A stretch of DNA of 12,825 nucleotides from an uncultured Actinoplanes sp. Its GTDB lineage: Bacteria; Actinomycetota; Actinomycetes; Mycobacteriales; Micromonosporaceae. The stretch covers positions 1 through 12,825 of the forward strand of contig CAKUMG010000072.1 of NCBI GenBank assembly GCA_934667465.1, read 5' to 3'. Positions 7,165-12,825 of the stretch are shown piece by piece; the stretch's first letter is position 1; the number at the start of each line of letters is the position of its first letter. The notes beneath the pieces are model-generated. The model was not told the DNA's origin, did no database searches, and saw nothing but the letters and a program-made list of their open reading frames with translations. The position numbers and the translations under genes were made by a program.

Positions 7165-7599
7165 GTGGCCACGCTGACGGAGATCGCCGAGGTGACAGCC
7201 GCGGTCGGCGGGCTGCTCGGCGGGGCCGCGGGCATCATCTCCGCCGTACGCCGCGACGCAGCGACCGCCGAGGTCGTGGCACAGCCTGCGCCGGCCCGCC
7301 CCACCGCCCCCCGCGGCGACGAGGACTGGACCGCCACGGCGCACGGCCTCCTCGCCCTCGGCATCGCCGCCGTCGCGGTCCTGCTCGCCGGCCGCCGCGG
7401 CGACGTGGACGACACCCCGCTGACCGTGCTCCGCTGGGCGGTGACCGTGCCCCTGGCGTGCGCCGTCTACTTCGGAGCCCGCTCGCTCTACGAGGCGCTC
7501 ACCCACCGCCGCCGCGGCCTGCTCCTCAGCGCCTGCACCGGCCTCGCCGCCGCCGCGGGCGCCCTCGCGGCGATCCTCCTGGCCGGCTCCCCCGCCTGA
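7165..7599 (+). CDS. Small membrane protein of unknown function
   Basis: A 144-aa protein, the only clear plus-strand gene. I do not recognise its family. Hydrophobic stretches lie at about residues 9-27 (Gly/Ala-rich), 58-76, 88-107 and 118-140. A Pro/Ala-rich loop PAPARPTAPRGDED (41-54) sits after the first, giving three or four membrane helices. The GTG at 7165 has no convincing ribosome-binding site. CATGCT at 7153-7158 ends 6 nt upstream, so it too may be leaderless, though that hexamer lacks the first T of TANNNT. It is divergent from the substrate-binding pair across 117 nt, so the two units may share control. It converges on the 98-aa gene with 16 nt between the stops. Codon periodicity is good, but the function is unknown. 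Confidence 0.65.
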   Translation: MATLTEIAEVTAAVGGLLGGAAGIISAVRRDAATAEVVAQPAPARPTAPRGDEDWTATAHGLLALGIAAVAVLLAGRRGDVDDTPLTVLRWAVTVPLACAVYFGARSLYEALTHRRRGLLLSACTGLAAAAGALAAILLAGSPA

Positions 7600-7615
7600 G
7601 GGTGCGCGTGGCCGC

Positions 7616-7912
7616 TCAGTCCCCCACGAACCACAGGTACAGGTGAATGCCGTCCTCCACCTGCCGGCACCGCTCCTCGATCTCCACGGCGACCGCCTCC
7701 CCCAGCACCTCACGGGCAACCGGGTCCGCCACCTCGCGCCGGAGCCGTGCGGCCTGCCGCTCGTTGAACACGGTGTCCGCGTACGGCAACAGGCTTGTCA
7801 GAAAGGGAAATTTCACCTGGTCCAACAGCGTCAGGGACTCGGTCCACGCGACGCCCTGCGTCCCGTGCGCTTCGATCTCGCCGTCCTCCGCGCGCACCTG
7901 CATATCGATCAC
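7616..7912 (-). CDS. 98-aa probable immunity-array protein
   Basis: A 98-aa soluble, acidic protein, last gene of the toxin/immunity array. Notable segments: VIDMQVRAEDGEIEAHG at the N-terminus, LTLLDQVKFPFLTSLLPYADTVFNERQ (a segment I associate, from memory, with small actinobacterial proteins encoded near RHS/WapA-type toxins) and the end HLYLWFVGD. I have no family name. The GTG at 7912 has GAGGGGAG 6 nt upstream and overlaps the stop of the 23-codon frame (GTGA); the ATG at 7903 is a less well placed alternative. If the short upstream frame is really its 5' part, the true protein is about 122 residues and the copy here is frameshifted at a GGGG run (7922-7925). It is likely cytoplasmic; an immunity role is inferred from position. 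Confidence 0.65.
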   Translation of the reverse strand: MIDMQVRAEDGEIEAHGTQGVAWTESLTLLDQVKFPFLTSLLPYADTVFNERQAARLRREVADPVAREVLGEAVAVEIEERCRQVEDGIHLYLWFVGD

Positions 7913-7980
7913 GCTGTGCTCCCCTCGATGGTGACGCCGTAGGTCCCGCTCGGCTCCGCAACCAGCCGGCACCGGATCAT
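7909..7980 (-). CDS. 23-codon micro-ORF, or frameshifted 5' end of the 98-aa gene
   Basis: This frame begins MIRCRLVAEPSGTYGVTIEG. Its ATG overlaps the stop of the 186-aa gene (ATGA, 7980-7977) and its TGA overlaps the GTG of the 98-aa gene (GTGA, 7912-7909), matching the other junctions in the array. The sequence looks like a beta-hairpin start rather than random translation. There are two readings. It may be a real microprotein or coupling peptide. Or one G is missing from the GGGG run at 7922-7925: adding a base there joins ...VTIEG to EHSVIDMQVR... in the 98-aa frame, giving a smooth 122-residue protein. I cannot choose between them from the sequence alone. Confidence 0.4.
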   Translation of the reverse strand: MIRCRLVAEPSGTYGVTIEGSTA

Positions 7981-8537
7981 CCCGGTGCGGCGCCGGTGTC
8001 CACCAGCAGGGTCAGCGGCGGCGCGTCCATCTGCTCCACCGTGACCGTCCGCAAGGACCATCGCAGGTCCACGATCAAATCGGTGTCCCGGCGCCATCGC
8101 TCGCTCCCGTCCGGCCCGTAACCGCGTAGCCCGGTCTCGCACGCGACGACCAGCACCCCGGCCGGCCCCGGAACCGCGAACTCGACGACCATCGACTCGA
8201 AGCCGTGCTCCACCACATCCACGGTCCACGGATCGACTGCGTAGACGGCGCGACCGGCACCGAGCCACACCCTGCCGCCCCACAACCGGCCGAGCAACGA
8301 GGGTCCCGCCGGACCGGCGGCGCCCGCCACCCCGAGCGTGCAGGTCGCGCGCGGGTCGCCGAGCGTCTCCAGGCGCACGGTCCAGAAGCAGCCACCGTCC
8401 CCGTCGGGCCCCCCACCGATGCGCGTCAGCCCCGGCACGGCGAGTTCGGCGGCCGCCCGATCCTCCCACTGCCGGACGCACGCCCGGACCTCACCGAGGC
8501 TCACTTCCACCCGGTCCTCCCCCGATGCCACCGTCAT
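7977..8537 (-). CDS. 186-aa probable immunity-array protein
   Basis: A 186-aa soluble protein with no signal peptide. The middle and end are beta-rich with aromatic and charged turns: CFWTVRLETLGDP, LLGRLWGGRVWLGAGRAVYAVDPWTVDVVEH, VLVVACETGLRGYGPDGSERWRRDTDLIVDLRW and a final VEQMDAPPLTLLVD. The repeated 'W/Y-x-G ... D' strands resemble two blades of a propeller-like fold, but I have no family name. The ATG at 8537 overlaps the stop of the 35-codon frame (ATGA, 8537-8534). The GTG at 8510 has a better ribosome-binding site (GGAGG, 5 nt upstream) and would give 177 aa. The open frame continues further upstream, but that part is not protein-like. The stop overlaps the next frame by 4 nt. Position suggests an immunity protein without its toxin in this window. 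Confidence 0.65.
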   Translation of the reverse strand: MTVASGEDRVEVSLGEVRACVRQWEDRAAAELAVPGLTRIGGGPDGDGGCFWTVRLETLGDPRATCTLGVAGAAGPAGPSLLGRLWGGRVWLGAGRAVYAVDPWTVDVVEHGFESMVVEFAVPGPAGVLVVACETGLRGYGPDGSERWRRDTDLIVDLRWSLRTVTVEQMDAPPLTLLVDTGAAPG

Positions 8538-8641
8538 CCCCCACGCAGCCATGCGGCGAACGGTGCCATGCCGGCGCACTGCGGCCAGATCATCACCAGC
8601 GACTCGGCGAACTCCCGGGTAACAGCGTCGAGCATCGACAT
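8534..8641 (-). CDS. 35-codon micro-ORF between immunity genes
   Basis: It encodes MSMLDAVTREFAESLVMIWP followed by 15 more residues ending WLRGG: an amphipathic helix with Trp, Cys and Met, unlike the Ala/Arg/Gly-rich shadow frames nearby. The ATG at 8641 has GGGGGA 4 nt upstream; the GTG at 8644 is also possible. The TGA (8536-8534) overlaps the ATG of the 186-aa gene, continuing the coupling pattern of the array. The frame is also the in-frame continuation of the 127-aa gene past its TAG (8663-8665). It could therefore be a separate microprotein, a coupling peptide, or the cut-off tail of a once longer gene. Confidence 0.4.
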   Translation of the reverse strand: MSMLDAVTREFAESLVMIWPQCAGMAPFAAWLRGG

Positions 8642-8662
8642 CACGTCCCCCAGCGCCTGCGT

Positions 8663-9046
8663 CTACACAGCCGGCTCGGGCTGCCAACGCGTGCGTGAGC
8701 TGCAGGTGATGGAAACCACGTCACCGGCCGGCTCGAAAATCAGCGTCCGTTCGACGCCCTGACCGTACAGGTCGATCTCGGCCGGCTCACCCCGCCGAAG
8801 TGCGGCCAGGGCATCCGGTAGCTGTTCGACCAGCGTCGACAGGTCATACCAGACGTCGACCGGCCATTCCGCCTGGCCGAAGCCGGAGATCCGGAAGGCG
8901 TAGCCGGTGTCGCCGAGGAACTCGCACACCTCCATCACCAGCGACTCATGGTCGGTGTGCGGACGCCCAGCAACAGCCGGTCCGACGGTTGCGGGGCGCA
9001 CCAAGGTGATGTCGAAAGCCGGGGCCCAGCTCGGCCTCGACGTCAT
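8663..9046 (-). CDS. 127-aa probable immunity-array protein
   Basis: A 127-aa cytoplasmic protein. Key segments: FRISGFGQAEWPVDVWYDLSTLVEQLPDALAAL in the middle, EIDLYGQGVERTLIFEP, and the ending ITCSSRTRWQPEPAV. I recall this layout (GFGQ..WPVDV, then YxQGVER, then SRTxWxP) as a common uncharacterised actinobacterial family found near SUKH and RHS genes, but cannot name it. The ATG at 9046 overlaps the stop of the SUKH-3 gene (ATGA), which fixes the start; the open frame extends far upstream only as an antisense-like shadow. The stop is a TAG, followed after 21 nt by the 35-codon frame in the same phase. It has good codon periodicity and is probably an immunity protein. Confidence 0.75.
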   Translation of the reverse strand: MTSRPSWAPAFDITLVRPATVGPAVAGRPHTDHESLVMEVCEFLGDTGYAFRISGFGQAEWPVDVWYDLSTLVEQLPDALAALRRGEPAEIDLYGQGVERTLIFEPAGDVVSITCSSRTRWQPEPAV

Positions 9047-9552
9047 CGGGGGGCCGGCCACGGGGTCTGTCCAGCCCGGGATCCGATGCAGGTGAGGCGG
9101 GACGACGCCCGTACGGCCAGGTCGAGACCTTGCCCCGGGGCGTCGCCCAGCAACCAGATCAGTCCGGCCGAGAAGGCGACCATCCTCGCGGAGGCTGTCA
9201 CGTACACGTACGAGTAGCTCAACCACCACGCCACCGGAAACACCTGTTCCCCGAGAGCCGACTCCACTTCCTCCGCCTCGGGCCGGTGCTTGCGCCCCAC
9301 CCCGCCTGGATCGACGATCAGTGGCTCCGAGTTGACGAAGTTTGGCCCCGCAGTCGTGAGCGGCTCGATCCGCAGGCCCGACAATGCCTCCAGAAAGGAG
9401 ATCGCGTACGGGTTGCTCCGGAAGCCCTCCGCGGCCAGCTCGGCGATGACCGCCTCCACGTCGGCCTTCCGCCCCCGGAACCATCCGGACGCCTCCAGGG
9501 CACCGATCAGCGGGGCCGGGAGCGAGCCGGGATCCCAGATCCCGACGCTCAC
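9043..9552 (-). CDS. SUKH-3 domain immunity protein
   Basis: A 169-aa protein of the SUKH superfamily, SUKH-3 branch; these are cytoplasmic immunity proteins that bind and block nuclease-type polymorphic toxins. Family features: LIGALEASGWFRGRKADVEAV (15-35), matching the 'aGW.pGR..d' start; GFRSNPYAISFLEALSGL (43-60), matching 'p.A..fL..fGGL'; LGEQVFPVAWW (100-110), matching 'lG...fPvg'; and the final MVAFSAGLIWLLGD (124-137). The GTG at 9552 overlaps the stop of the 154-aa gene (GTGA), and the SUKH homology begins soon after; the longer open frame to 9720 is discarded. The last 25 residues or so are unusual in composition. The matching toxin is not known; it may guard against a toxin carried by other strains rather than the tip encoded here. 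Confidence 0.8.
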   Translation of the reverse strand: MSVGIWDPGSLPAPLIGALEASGWFRGRKADVEAVIAELAAEGFRSNPYAISFLEALSGLRIEPLTTAGPNFVNSEPLIVDPGGVGRKHRPEAEEVESALGEQVFPVAWWLSYSYVYVTASARMVAFSAGLIWLLGDAPGQGLDLAVRASSRLTCIGSRAGQTPWPAPR

Positions 9553-10013
9553 CGCGACGGTCCGACACTCGCACGCAGGTCGTCCACGGCCGCCCGGGGC
9601 ACCGGATACGCCGGCCACCCGGCCGCGTACCCGGCACCACCGACCTCCGCGAGGAACGACTCCGTCGCGTCGAGGAACGCGCGGCCGAACCGATCCGCAC
9701 TCGGCCACCGCCCTTGCCACTGCACGTCACCACCCACGGCCGCGCCCCAGCTCTCGAACGACTCGACCACGATGTCGACCGCCCCGCCGGCGTTCCGGAG
9801 CGTCCAGCGGGTCTCGCTCGGCTCATGATCGAACGAGACCCGCTCCTCCATCGAGCCCCGGACGACCCGCGCCACCGCCGCCATCAGTTCCGCCGGCACA
9901 TCGGTCGTGTCAGCCACCGTGCACCGGTACGACCCGCTACCACCGTCGAGCACGAAGGAGATCCATCCGTACACCACCCCGGTCCAGCGAAAATGGGGGT
10001 CCCTTCCCTGCAT
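9549..10013 (-). CDS. 154-aa unrecognised protein, probable immunity gene
   Basis: A 154-aa soluble protein that I do not recognise. It opens with strands (FRWTGVVYGWISFVLDGGSGSYRCTVAD), then a helix with VPAELMAAVARVVRG, strands VSFDHEPSETRWTLRNAGGAVDIVVESFESW, and a helix WPSADRFGRAFLDATESFLAEVG; the final segment is rich in Pro and Ala. The ATG at 10013 shares one base with the stop of the Imm40-like gene (TGATG), and the stop overlaps the SUKH-3 start (GTGA). Coupling on both sides places it in the immunity array. GC content rises within its first 100 bases, so it may be the first old resident gene after the exchanged cassette. The alternative is a second immunity factor for the same toxin. 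Confidence 0.7.
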   Translation of the reverse strand: MQGRDPHFRWTGVVYGWISFVLDGGSGSYRCTVADTTDVPAELMAAVARVVRGSMEERVSFDHEPSETRWTLRNAGGAVDIVVESFESWGAAVGGDVQWQGRWPSADRFGRAFLDATESFLAEVGGAGYAAGWPAYPVPRAAVDDLRASVGPSR

Positions 10014-10384
10014 CAGGACGTCGCTGACCTGGACTTCACAACGAAGGTGACTCGCTTGTCGGCTACAGTTTCGTAGCGAGCAAAGAATTCGTTTGCAGTT
10101 GCCCTGACTCGCGCTTCACGAGCCATTGCCGACTCCCCTTCCAAAGAGTCTGTGTACCAGCTCTCACCCGATGGGTGATGCTCATCGCCTTCCAGGTCCC
10201 ACAGGTCCCCGCCCAGCACGGTCACTCCGCTCTCCAGCAGGGTTTCGAGCACCACAGGAGCCGCTGAGAGGGGGAAACTGTATTCCCTCGATCCAGCGAT
10301 CACACTGAGATCCACAGCGATTTCCGCCAGACTGGACGGCAGCAAACCGAGCATTTCGGATTGAGCTTCGCTCGCCACAGTCAC
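10013..10384 (-). CDS. Imm40-like immunity protein, likely partner of the RHS toxin
   Basis: A 123-aa cytoplasmic protein directly after the toxin gene. The GTG at 10384 overlaps the toxin's stop (GTGA, 10384-10381), the arrangement expected for a cognate immunity gene, so toxin and antidote are made together. The pattern VVLETLLESGVTVLGGDLW (44-62), then SWYTD (75-79), an Ala-rich helix (85-103), and a last strand VTFVVKS (112-118) resembles Imm40 immunity proteins, which have a 'lGGDv' strand and a following aromatic motif; this is from memory and not aligned. Base composition is low (about 55-58% GC on the lines I counted), like the toxin tip and unlike the rest of the window, so both probably arrived together. 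The stop shares one base with the next start (TGATG). Confidence 0.72.
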   Translation of the reverse strand: MTVASEAQSEMLGLLPSSLAEIAVDLSVIAGSREYSFPLSAAPVVLETLLESGVTVLGGDLWDLEGDEHHPSGESWYTDSLEGESAMAREARVRATANEFFARYETVADKRVTFVVKSRSATS

Positions 10385-10701
10385 TTCATCCTTCGGTCGA
10401 AGAATCGATGGTTGATCGAGTTGTCAGGCTCAATGATCCAATGAAACGTGCCCTTGGAACCGTTCACGGAGCCCGGGAGCTTGACGTGTATGCGAGGAAT
10501 CCCGTCACCTCCCGCGACCATCGAGGTGTCCCGCATCGTCGGCAAGGTGTCGATCAAAGCAGGGAATCCATGATCATCACCACTCTTGATCTGCTCCTGA
10601 ACCTTCTCGGTGTACCGAGTCCCCTCGAGGGGGTTAGCGTCCGGCCGCTGTGGCCCCAGCGGCTTGTCCGCCTTCGATGGTGCAGGGGTGTCGGCCCCGC
10701 A
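10381..10701 (-). other. C-terminal toxin domain of the RHS protein
   Basis: 106 residues after the HINT His-Asn. A Pro-rich linker (to about DANPLEGT) precedes a compact domain: TRYTEKVQEQIKSGDDHGFP, MVAGGDGIPRIHVKLPG, TFHWIIEPDNSINHRFFD. I recall similar 'YTxKV..Q....D.H.FP / GGDG / FxWIIEPDg.iNHR.F' tails on LXG, CDI and RHS toxins from memory only. Conserved-looking His, Asp and Arg would suit a nuclease. Local GC is about 47-65% per 60-base line, lower than the HINT region. Confidence 0.7.
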
Positions 10702-12825
10702 GTTGTGCACGAGGACCGGATTGCTGCCTGCCATCACATGGTACGTGTGGATGTCCTGGACGGTGAGGTTGTGGACCGTGGTGTGCTCGGTCCAGCGCCG
10801 CGCCCCCGCGATCGTCAGCTGCTCCCCGCCGGTGGTGGTGACCCGGTCGCCCGGGGAGAGGTCAGCGGCGTCGACCCAGGTGGAGGTGGCGGCGTTCCAG
10901 AAGGGGTGGGCCGCCGTGGCGGTGATGCGGGCGCCGCCGGCAAGGGTGAGCTCGACCAGGTCCCGGTCGCCGGTGCCGGTGATGGTGCGGGTGACCCGTT
11001 TGCCGTCGGTGACGCCCTCCTCCGGGGCGCTGGCGAGGACCTCGTCGCCGACCTCGACGTCCTCGATGGGCTTGGTGGTGCCGTCGGCCATCAGGACGAG
11101 CGTGCCCGCGGTGAAGCTGTTGGAGACGCAGTTGCTGCCGTTGCGGGATCCGAGGCGGCTGCCGACCTTGCCGCCGACGAAGGCCTCGAGGGCCATGCCG
11201 GTCAGGTTGCCGGCGCAGGTGGCGCCCGAGGTGCCCTCGCCGCAGCCGACGGCGTCCTTGACCTGGCCGCAGGCCGCCTTGTCGTTCTCGTAGCCGCAGT
11301 CGCCGGCCTTGCCGAACAGGTCGGCGGTCTGCTTGGCCTTGTTCTCCAGGCTCTTGCAGGCGCTGTCGCTGTCGCCGGACGAGCAGTCGTCCAGTTCGGC
11401 GTAGGTGTTGGCCGCGTTCTTGACCGCGCCCTTGGCGTAGTCGGTGACCGCCGATCCGTACTCCTTGGCCGGTTTCTCCGCCGCGCCGACGGCCTTCTTG
11501 ATGCCGTCGCCGATGGCGTCGACGCCGTCGCTGATGGCGTCGGAGAGCCAGTTGTGGCCGTCGAGCTCCACGTTGGAGATGGGGTTGCCGCCGGCGAAGG
11601 CGTAGCGGTTGCCGGTGAACGGGTCGGCGGTCAGGCCCAGGTCGGCGAGGGCGCCGTTGTAGTTGTCGCGGGACAGGAAGCTGTTGATGCCGGGGTCGTA
11701 GTCACGGAACCCCATGTCGTAGTCGCCGCTGGCCTGGTCGTAGCGCTTGCCCTGGAACCGGTACGAGTTGTAGGGGACCTTGTCGGGGTTGTCCGGCTGC
11801 GACGCGTCGGGCTTGTCGGCGCCGGTGAACTGGGCGTTGTCGTTCTTGCCGTACGCGGTGTAGCCGTACGTGGCCCGCCCGTCGCCCTTGTCGTCGGTGA
11901 TCTGGTCGATGTCCGAGCCGCCGCCCCCGGCGTACGAGTCCTCCTTGGTGTTGTCGGTGTTGGTCTTGATCTGCGACAGCAGGTTGCCGCCGGGGCCGCG
12001 CTGGTAGGTCTTGACGACCTTGGTGCCCTCGAGTTCGGCGGTGACGTCCTTGGTGAGGCCGAGGTACGCGTACGTGGTCGTCTTGCCGCCGTAGGTGCGG
12101 GTGGCCATCCGGTCGAGGGGGTCGTACTTGTACTCGGTGACCTTGTTGCCGGGGTTCTTGACGTTCTTGGTGACGTGATCGAACCCGTCGTACGTGTAGT
12201 CCTCGAGCACCGTGCCGGTGGCGGTGACCGTGTCGAGCCGGCCGTACGGGTCGTACTTGTAGTCCGCGGTGACGCCGCTGACGGTCGCGGATTCGAGGCG
12301 GTTCTTCTTGTACGCGTACGTGGTGGTCGTGCCGCCGGTGGTCTGGCTGATCACGTTGCTGTTGGCGTCGTGCACGTAGCTCTCGGTGCCGGCGCCGCTG
12401 CCGGTCTTGGTGACGGTGCGCACGCGGTCCTGCGGGTCGAACGCGTACGTGCTGGTGGTGTCCAGGTAGGCCGTCTTGTTGTCGGCGTTCTGCTTGTGCT
12501 GGACGTCCTTGGACTTCTGACCGTTCGCGGCGTACTCGTAGGTGTGCTGGTTGACCACCGTGCCGTCGGACTTCTTCTCGACGGTGCTCTTCGCGGCGCC
12601 GTTGAGGTAGTAGTCCTTGGTGACGACGTTGTTGTTGCCCTTGGTCTCGGTCTCCGTCTGCCCGCGCTTGGTGTACGTGTACTTCGTGGTCTTGGGCTTC
12701 GGGTCGTCGAGGCTCTCGGCGTTCTTGATCTCGGTGACCAGGTCGCGCTGCGCCTCGTAGGTGTACGTCGACACCTGCAGGTCGTGGGTGCGCCGCTTGA
12801 CCAGGTCGTTCGGCTCGTACTCGAA
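10381..12825 (-). CDS. RHS/YD-repeat polymorphic toxin with HINT domain and C-terminal toxin (5' partial)
   Basis: The last 814 residues of a large surface or secreted RHS toxin; the frame is open to the right edge, so the start lies outside. In order (numbered from the edge): YD repeats from about 20 to 270 (TYTYEAQRDLV, DYKYDPYGRLDTV, EYKYDPLDRMATR); an RHS core 352-424 (YRFQGKRYDQASGDYDMGFRDYDPGINSFLSRD, ending GNRYAFAGGNPISNVELDGH); a helical linker with six cysteines (425-565); a HINT domain 566-708; and a 106-residue toxin 709-814. RHS proteins wrap the toxin in a YD-repeat shell, and the HINT domain is thought to cut at Asn to free it; the toxin then acts in a neighbouring cell. The tip ends in GGDGIPR, FHWIIEPD and INHRFF, suggesting a nuclease, not proven. 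The gene overlaps its likely immunity gene. Confidence 0.92.
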   Translation of the reverse strand, partial: FEYEPNDLVKRRTHDLQVSTYTYEAQRDLVTEIKNAESLDDPKPKTTKYTYTKRGQTETETKGNNNVVTKDYYLNGAAKSTVEKKSDGTVVNQHTYEYAANGQKSKDVQHKQNADNKTAYLDTTSTYAFDPQDRVRTVTKTGSGAGTESYVHDANSNVISQTTGGTTTTYAYKKNRLESATVSGVTADYKYDPYGRLDTVTATGTVLEDYTYDGFDHVTKNVKNPGNKVTEYKYDPLDRMATRTYGGKTTTYAYLGLTKDVTAELEGTKVVKTYQRGPGGNLLSQIKTNTDNTKEDSYAGGGGSDIDQITDDKGDGRATYGYTAYGKNDNAQFTGADKPDASQPDNPDKVPYNSYRFQGKRYDQASGDYDMGFRDYDPGINSFLSRDNYNGALADLGLTADPFTGNRYAFAGGNPISNVELDGHNWLSDAISDGVDAIGDGIKKAVGAAEKPAKEYGSAVTDYAKGAVKNAANTYAELDDCSSGDSDSACKSLENKAKQTADLFGKAGDCGYENDKAACGQVKDAVGCGEGTSGATCAGNLTGMALEAFVGGKVGSRLGSRNGSNCVSNSFTAGTLVLMADGTTKPIEDVEVGDEVLASAPEEGVTDGKRVTRTITGTGDRDLVELTLAGGARITATAAHPFWNAATSTWVDAADLSPGDRVTTTGGEQLTIAGARRWTEHTTVHNLTVQDIHTYHVMAGSNPVLVHNCGADTPAPSKADKPLGPQRPDANPLEGTRYTEKVQEQIKSGDDHGFPALIDTLPTMRDTSMVAGGDGIPRIHVKLPGSVNGSKGTFHWIIEPDNSINHRFFDRRMK
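10702..11130 (-). other. HINT (Hedgehog/intein) autoprocessing domain within the RHS toxin
   Basis: A 143-residue intein-like domain. It starts at a Cys (NCVSNSFTAGT), followed by LVLMADGTTKPIEDVEVGDEVL, the block-B-like TATAAHPFW with Thr and His, and ends at block G-like PVLVHN, followed by Cys. All residues needed for cleavage after Asn (start Cys, TxxH-type His, terminal His-Asn) are present, so release of the C-terminal toxin appears possible. Codon use is high-GC up to here and drops afterwards. Confidence 0.88.

Noticed and set aside
7596..7619. CTGAG...CTCAG inverted repeat between convergent stops as a terminator
   Set aside because: Arms of only 5 bp, a 14-nt loop and no T tract; too weak to call.
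7909..8481. 190-codon frame ending with the 23-codon segment
   Set aside because: Upstream of the ATG at 7980 it overlaps the 186-aa gene in another phase and is Arg/Gly-biased; only the last 23 codons are kept.
9553..9720. N-terminal extension of the SUKH-3 gene to 9720
   Set aside because: The extension overlaps the 154-aa gene, is Arg/Gly/Val-rich and lacks SUKH features. The GTG at 9552 gives the standard 4-nt overlap.

Overview
This is high-GC DNA (roughly 70% or more by eye, with many GTG starts and 4-nt ATGA/GTGA gene overlaps). It fits an actinobacterium, probably a filamentous one such as Micromonosporaceae or Streptomyces-like; this rests on composition and gene families only. Nearly everything reads on the minus strand. 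The one clear plus-strand gene is a small membrane protein at 7165-7599. I saw no rRNA, tRNA, CRISPR array, transposase or phage gene.

Region 1 (1-4143, minus) is a compact operon. It runs from a PaaK-like adenylate-forming enzyme (511 aa) through a 149-aa small alpha/beta-barrel-like protein and a YghO-type GNAT acyltransferase (360 aa) to an Acg-type flavin nitroreductase (338 aa). Each junction is a 4-nt stop/start overlap. A further gene starts 15 nt downstream at position 54 and leaves the window. The combination looks like a small uncharacterised pathway: acid activation, acyl transfer and redox tailoring. A perfect 8-bp inverted repeat lies just upstream at 4180-4200, and a 32-bp tandem repeat at 4222-4315 separates the operon from the next gene.

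Region 2 (4305-7047, minus) holds two overlapping genes for extracytoplasmic proteins. One is a membrane-anchored substrate-binding-like protein (357 aa). The other joins a substrate-binding-like domain to a von Willebrand A domain with an intact MIDAS site (559 aa). A candidate leaderless promoter sits directly before the first. A divergent gene encodes a 144-aa membrane protein.

Region 3 (7616-12825, minus) is a polymorphic toxin locus. The 3' part of an RHS/YD-repeat toxin gene enters from the right edge. It encodes YD repeats, the RHS core, a HINT (intein-like) domain ending in His-Asn, and a 106-residue C-terminal toxin. Eight further reading frames follow, nearly all joined by 1- or 4-nt overlaps: an Imm40-like protein, an unknown 154-aa protein, a SUKH-3 protein, a 127-aa protein, a 35-codon micro-ORF, a 186-aa protein, a 23-codon micro-ORF and a 98-aa protein. 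The toxin tip and its first downstream gene are clearly poorer in GC (about 47-65% per 60-base line, versus about 75% in the HINT-coding part), as expected for an exchanged toxin/immunity cassette. The rest looks like an accumulated set of immunity genes.
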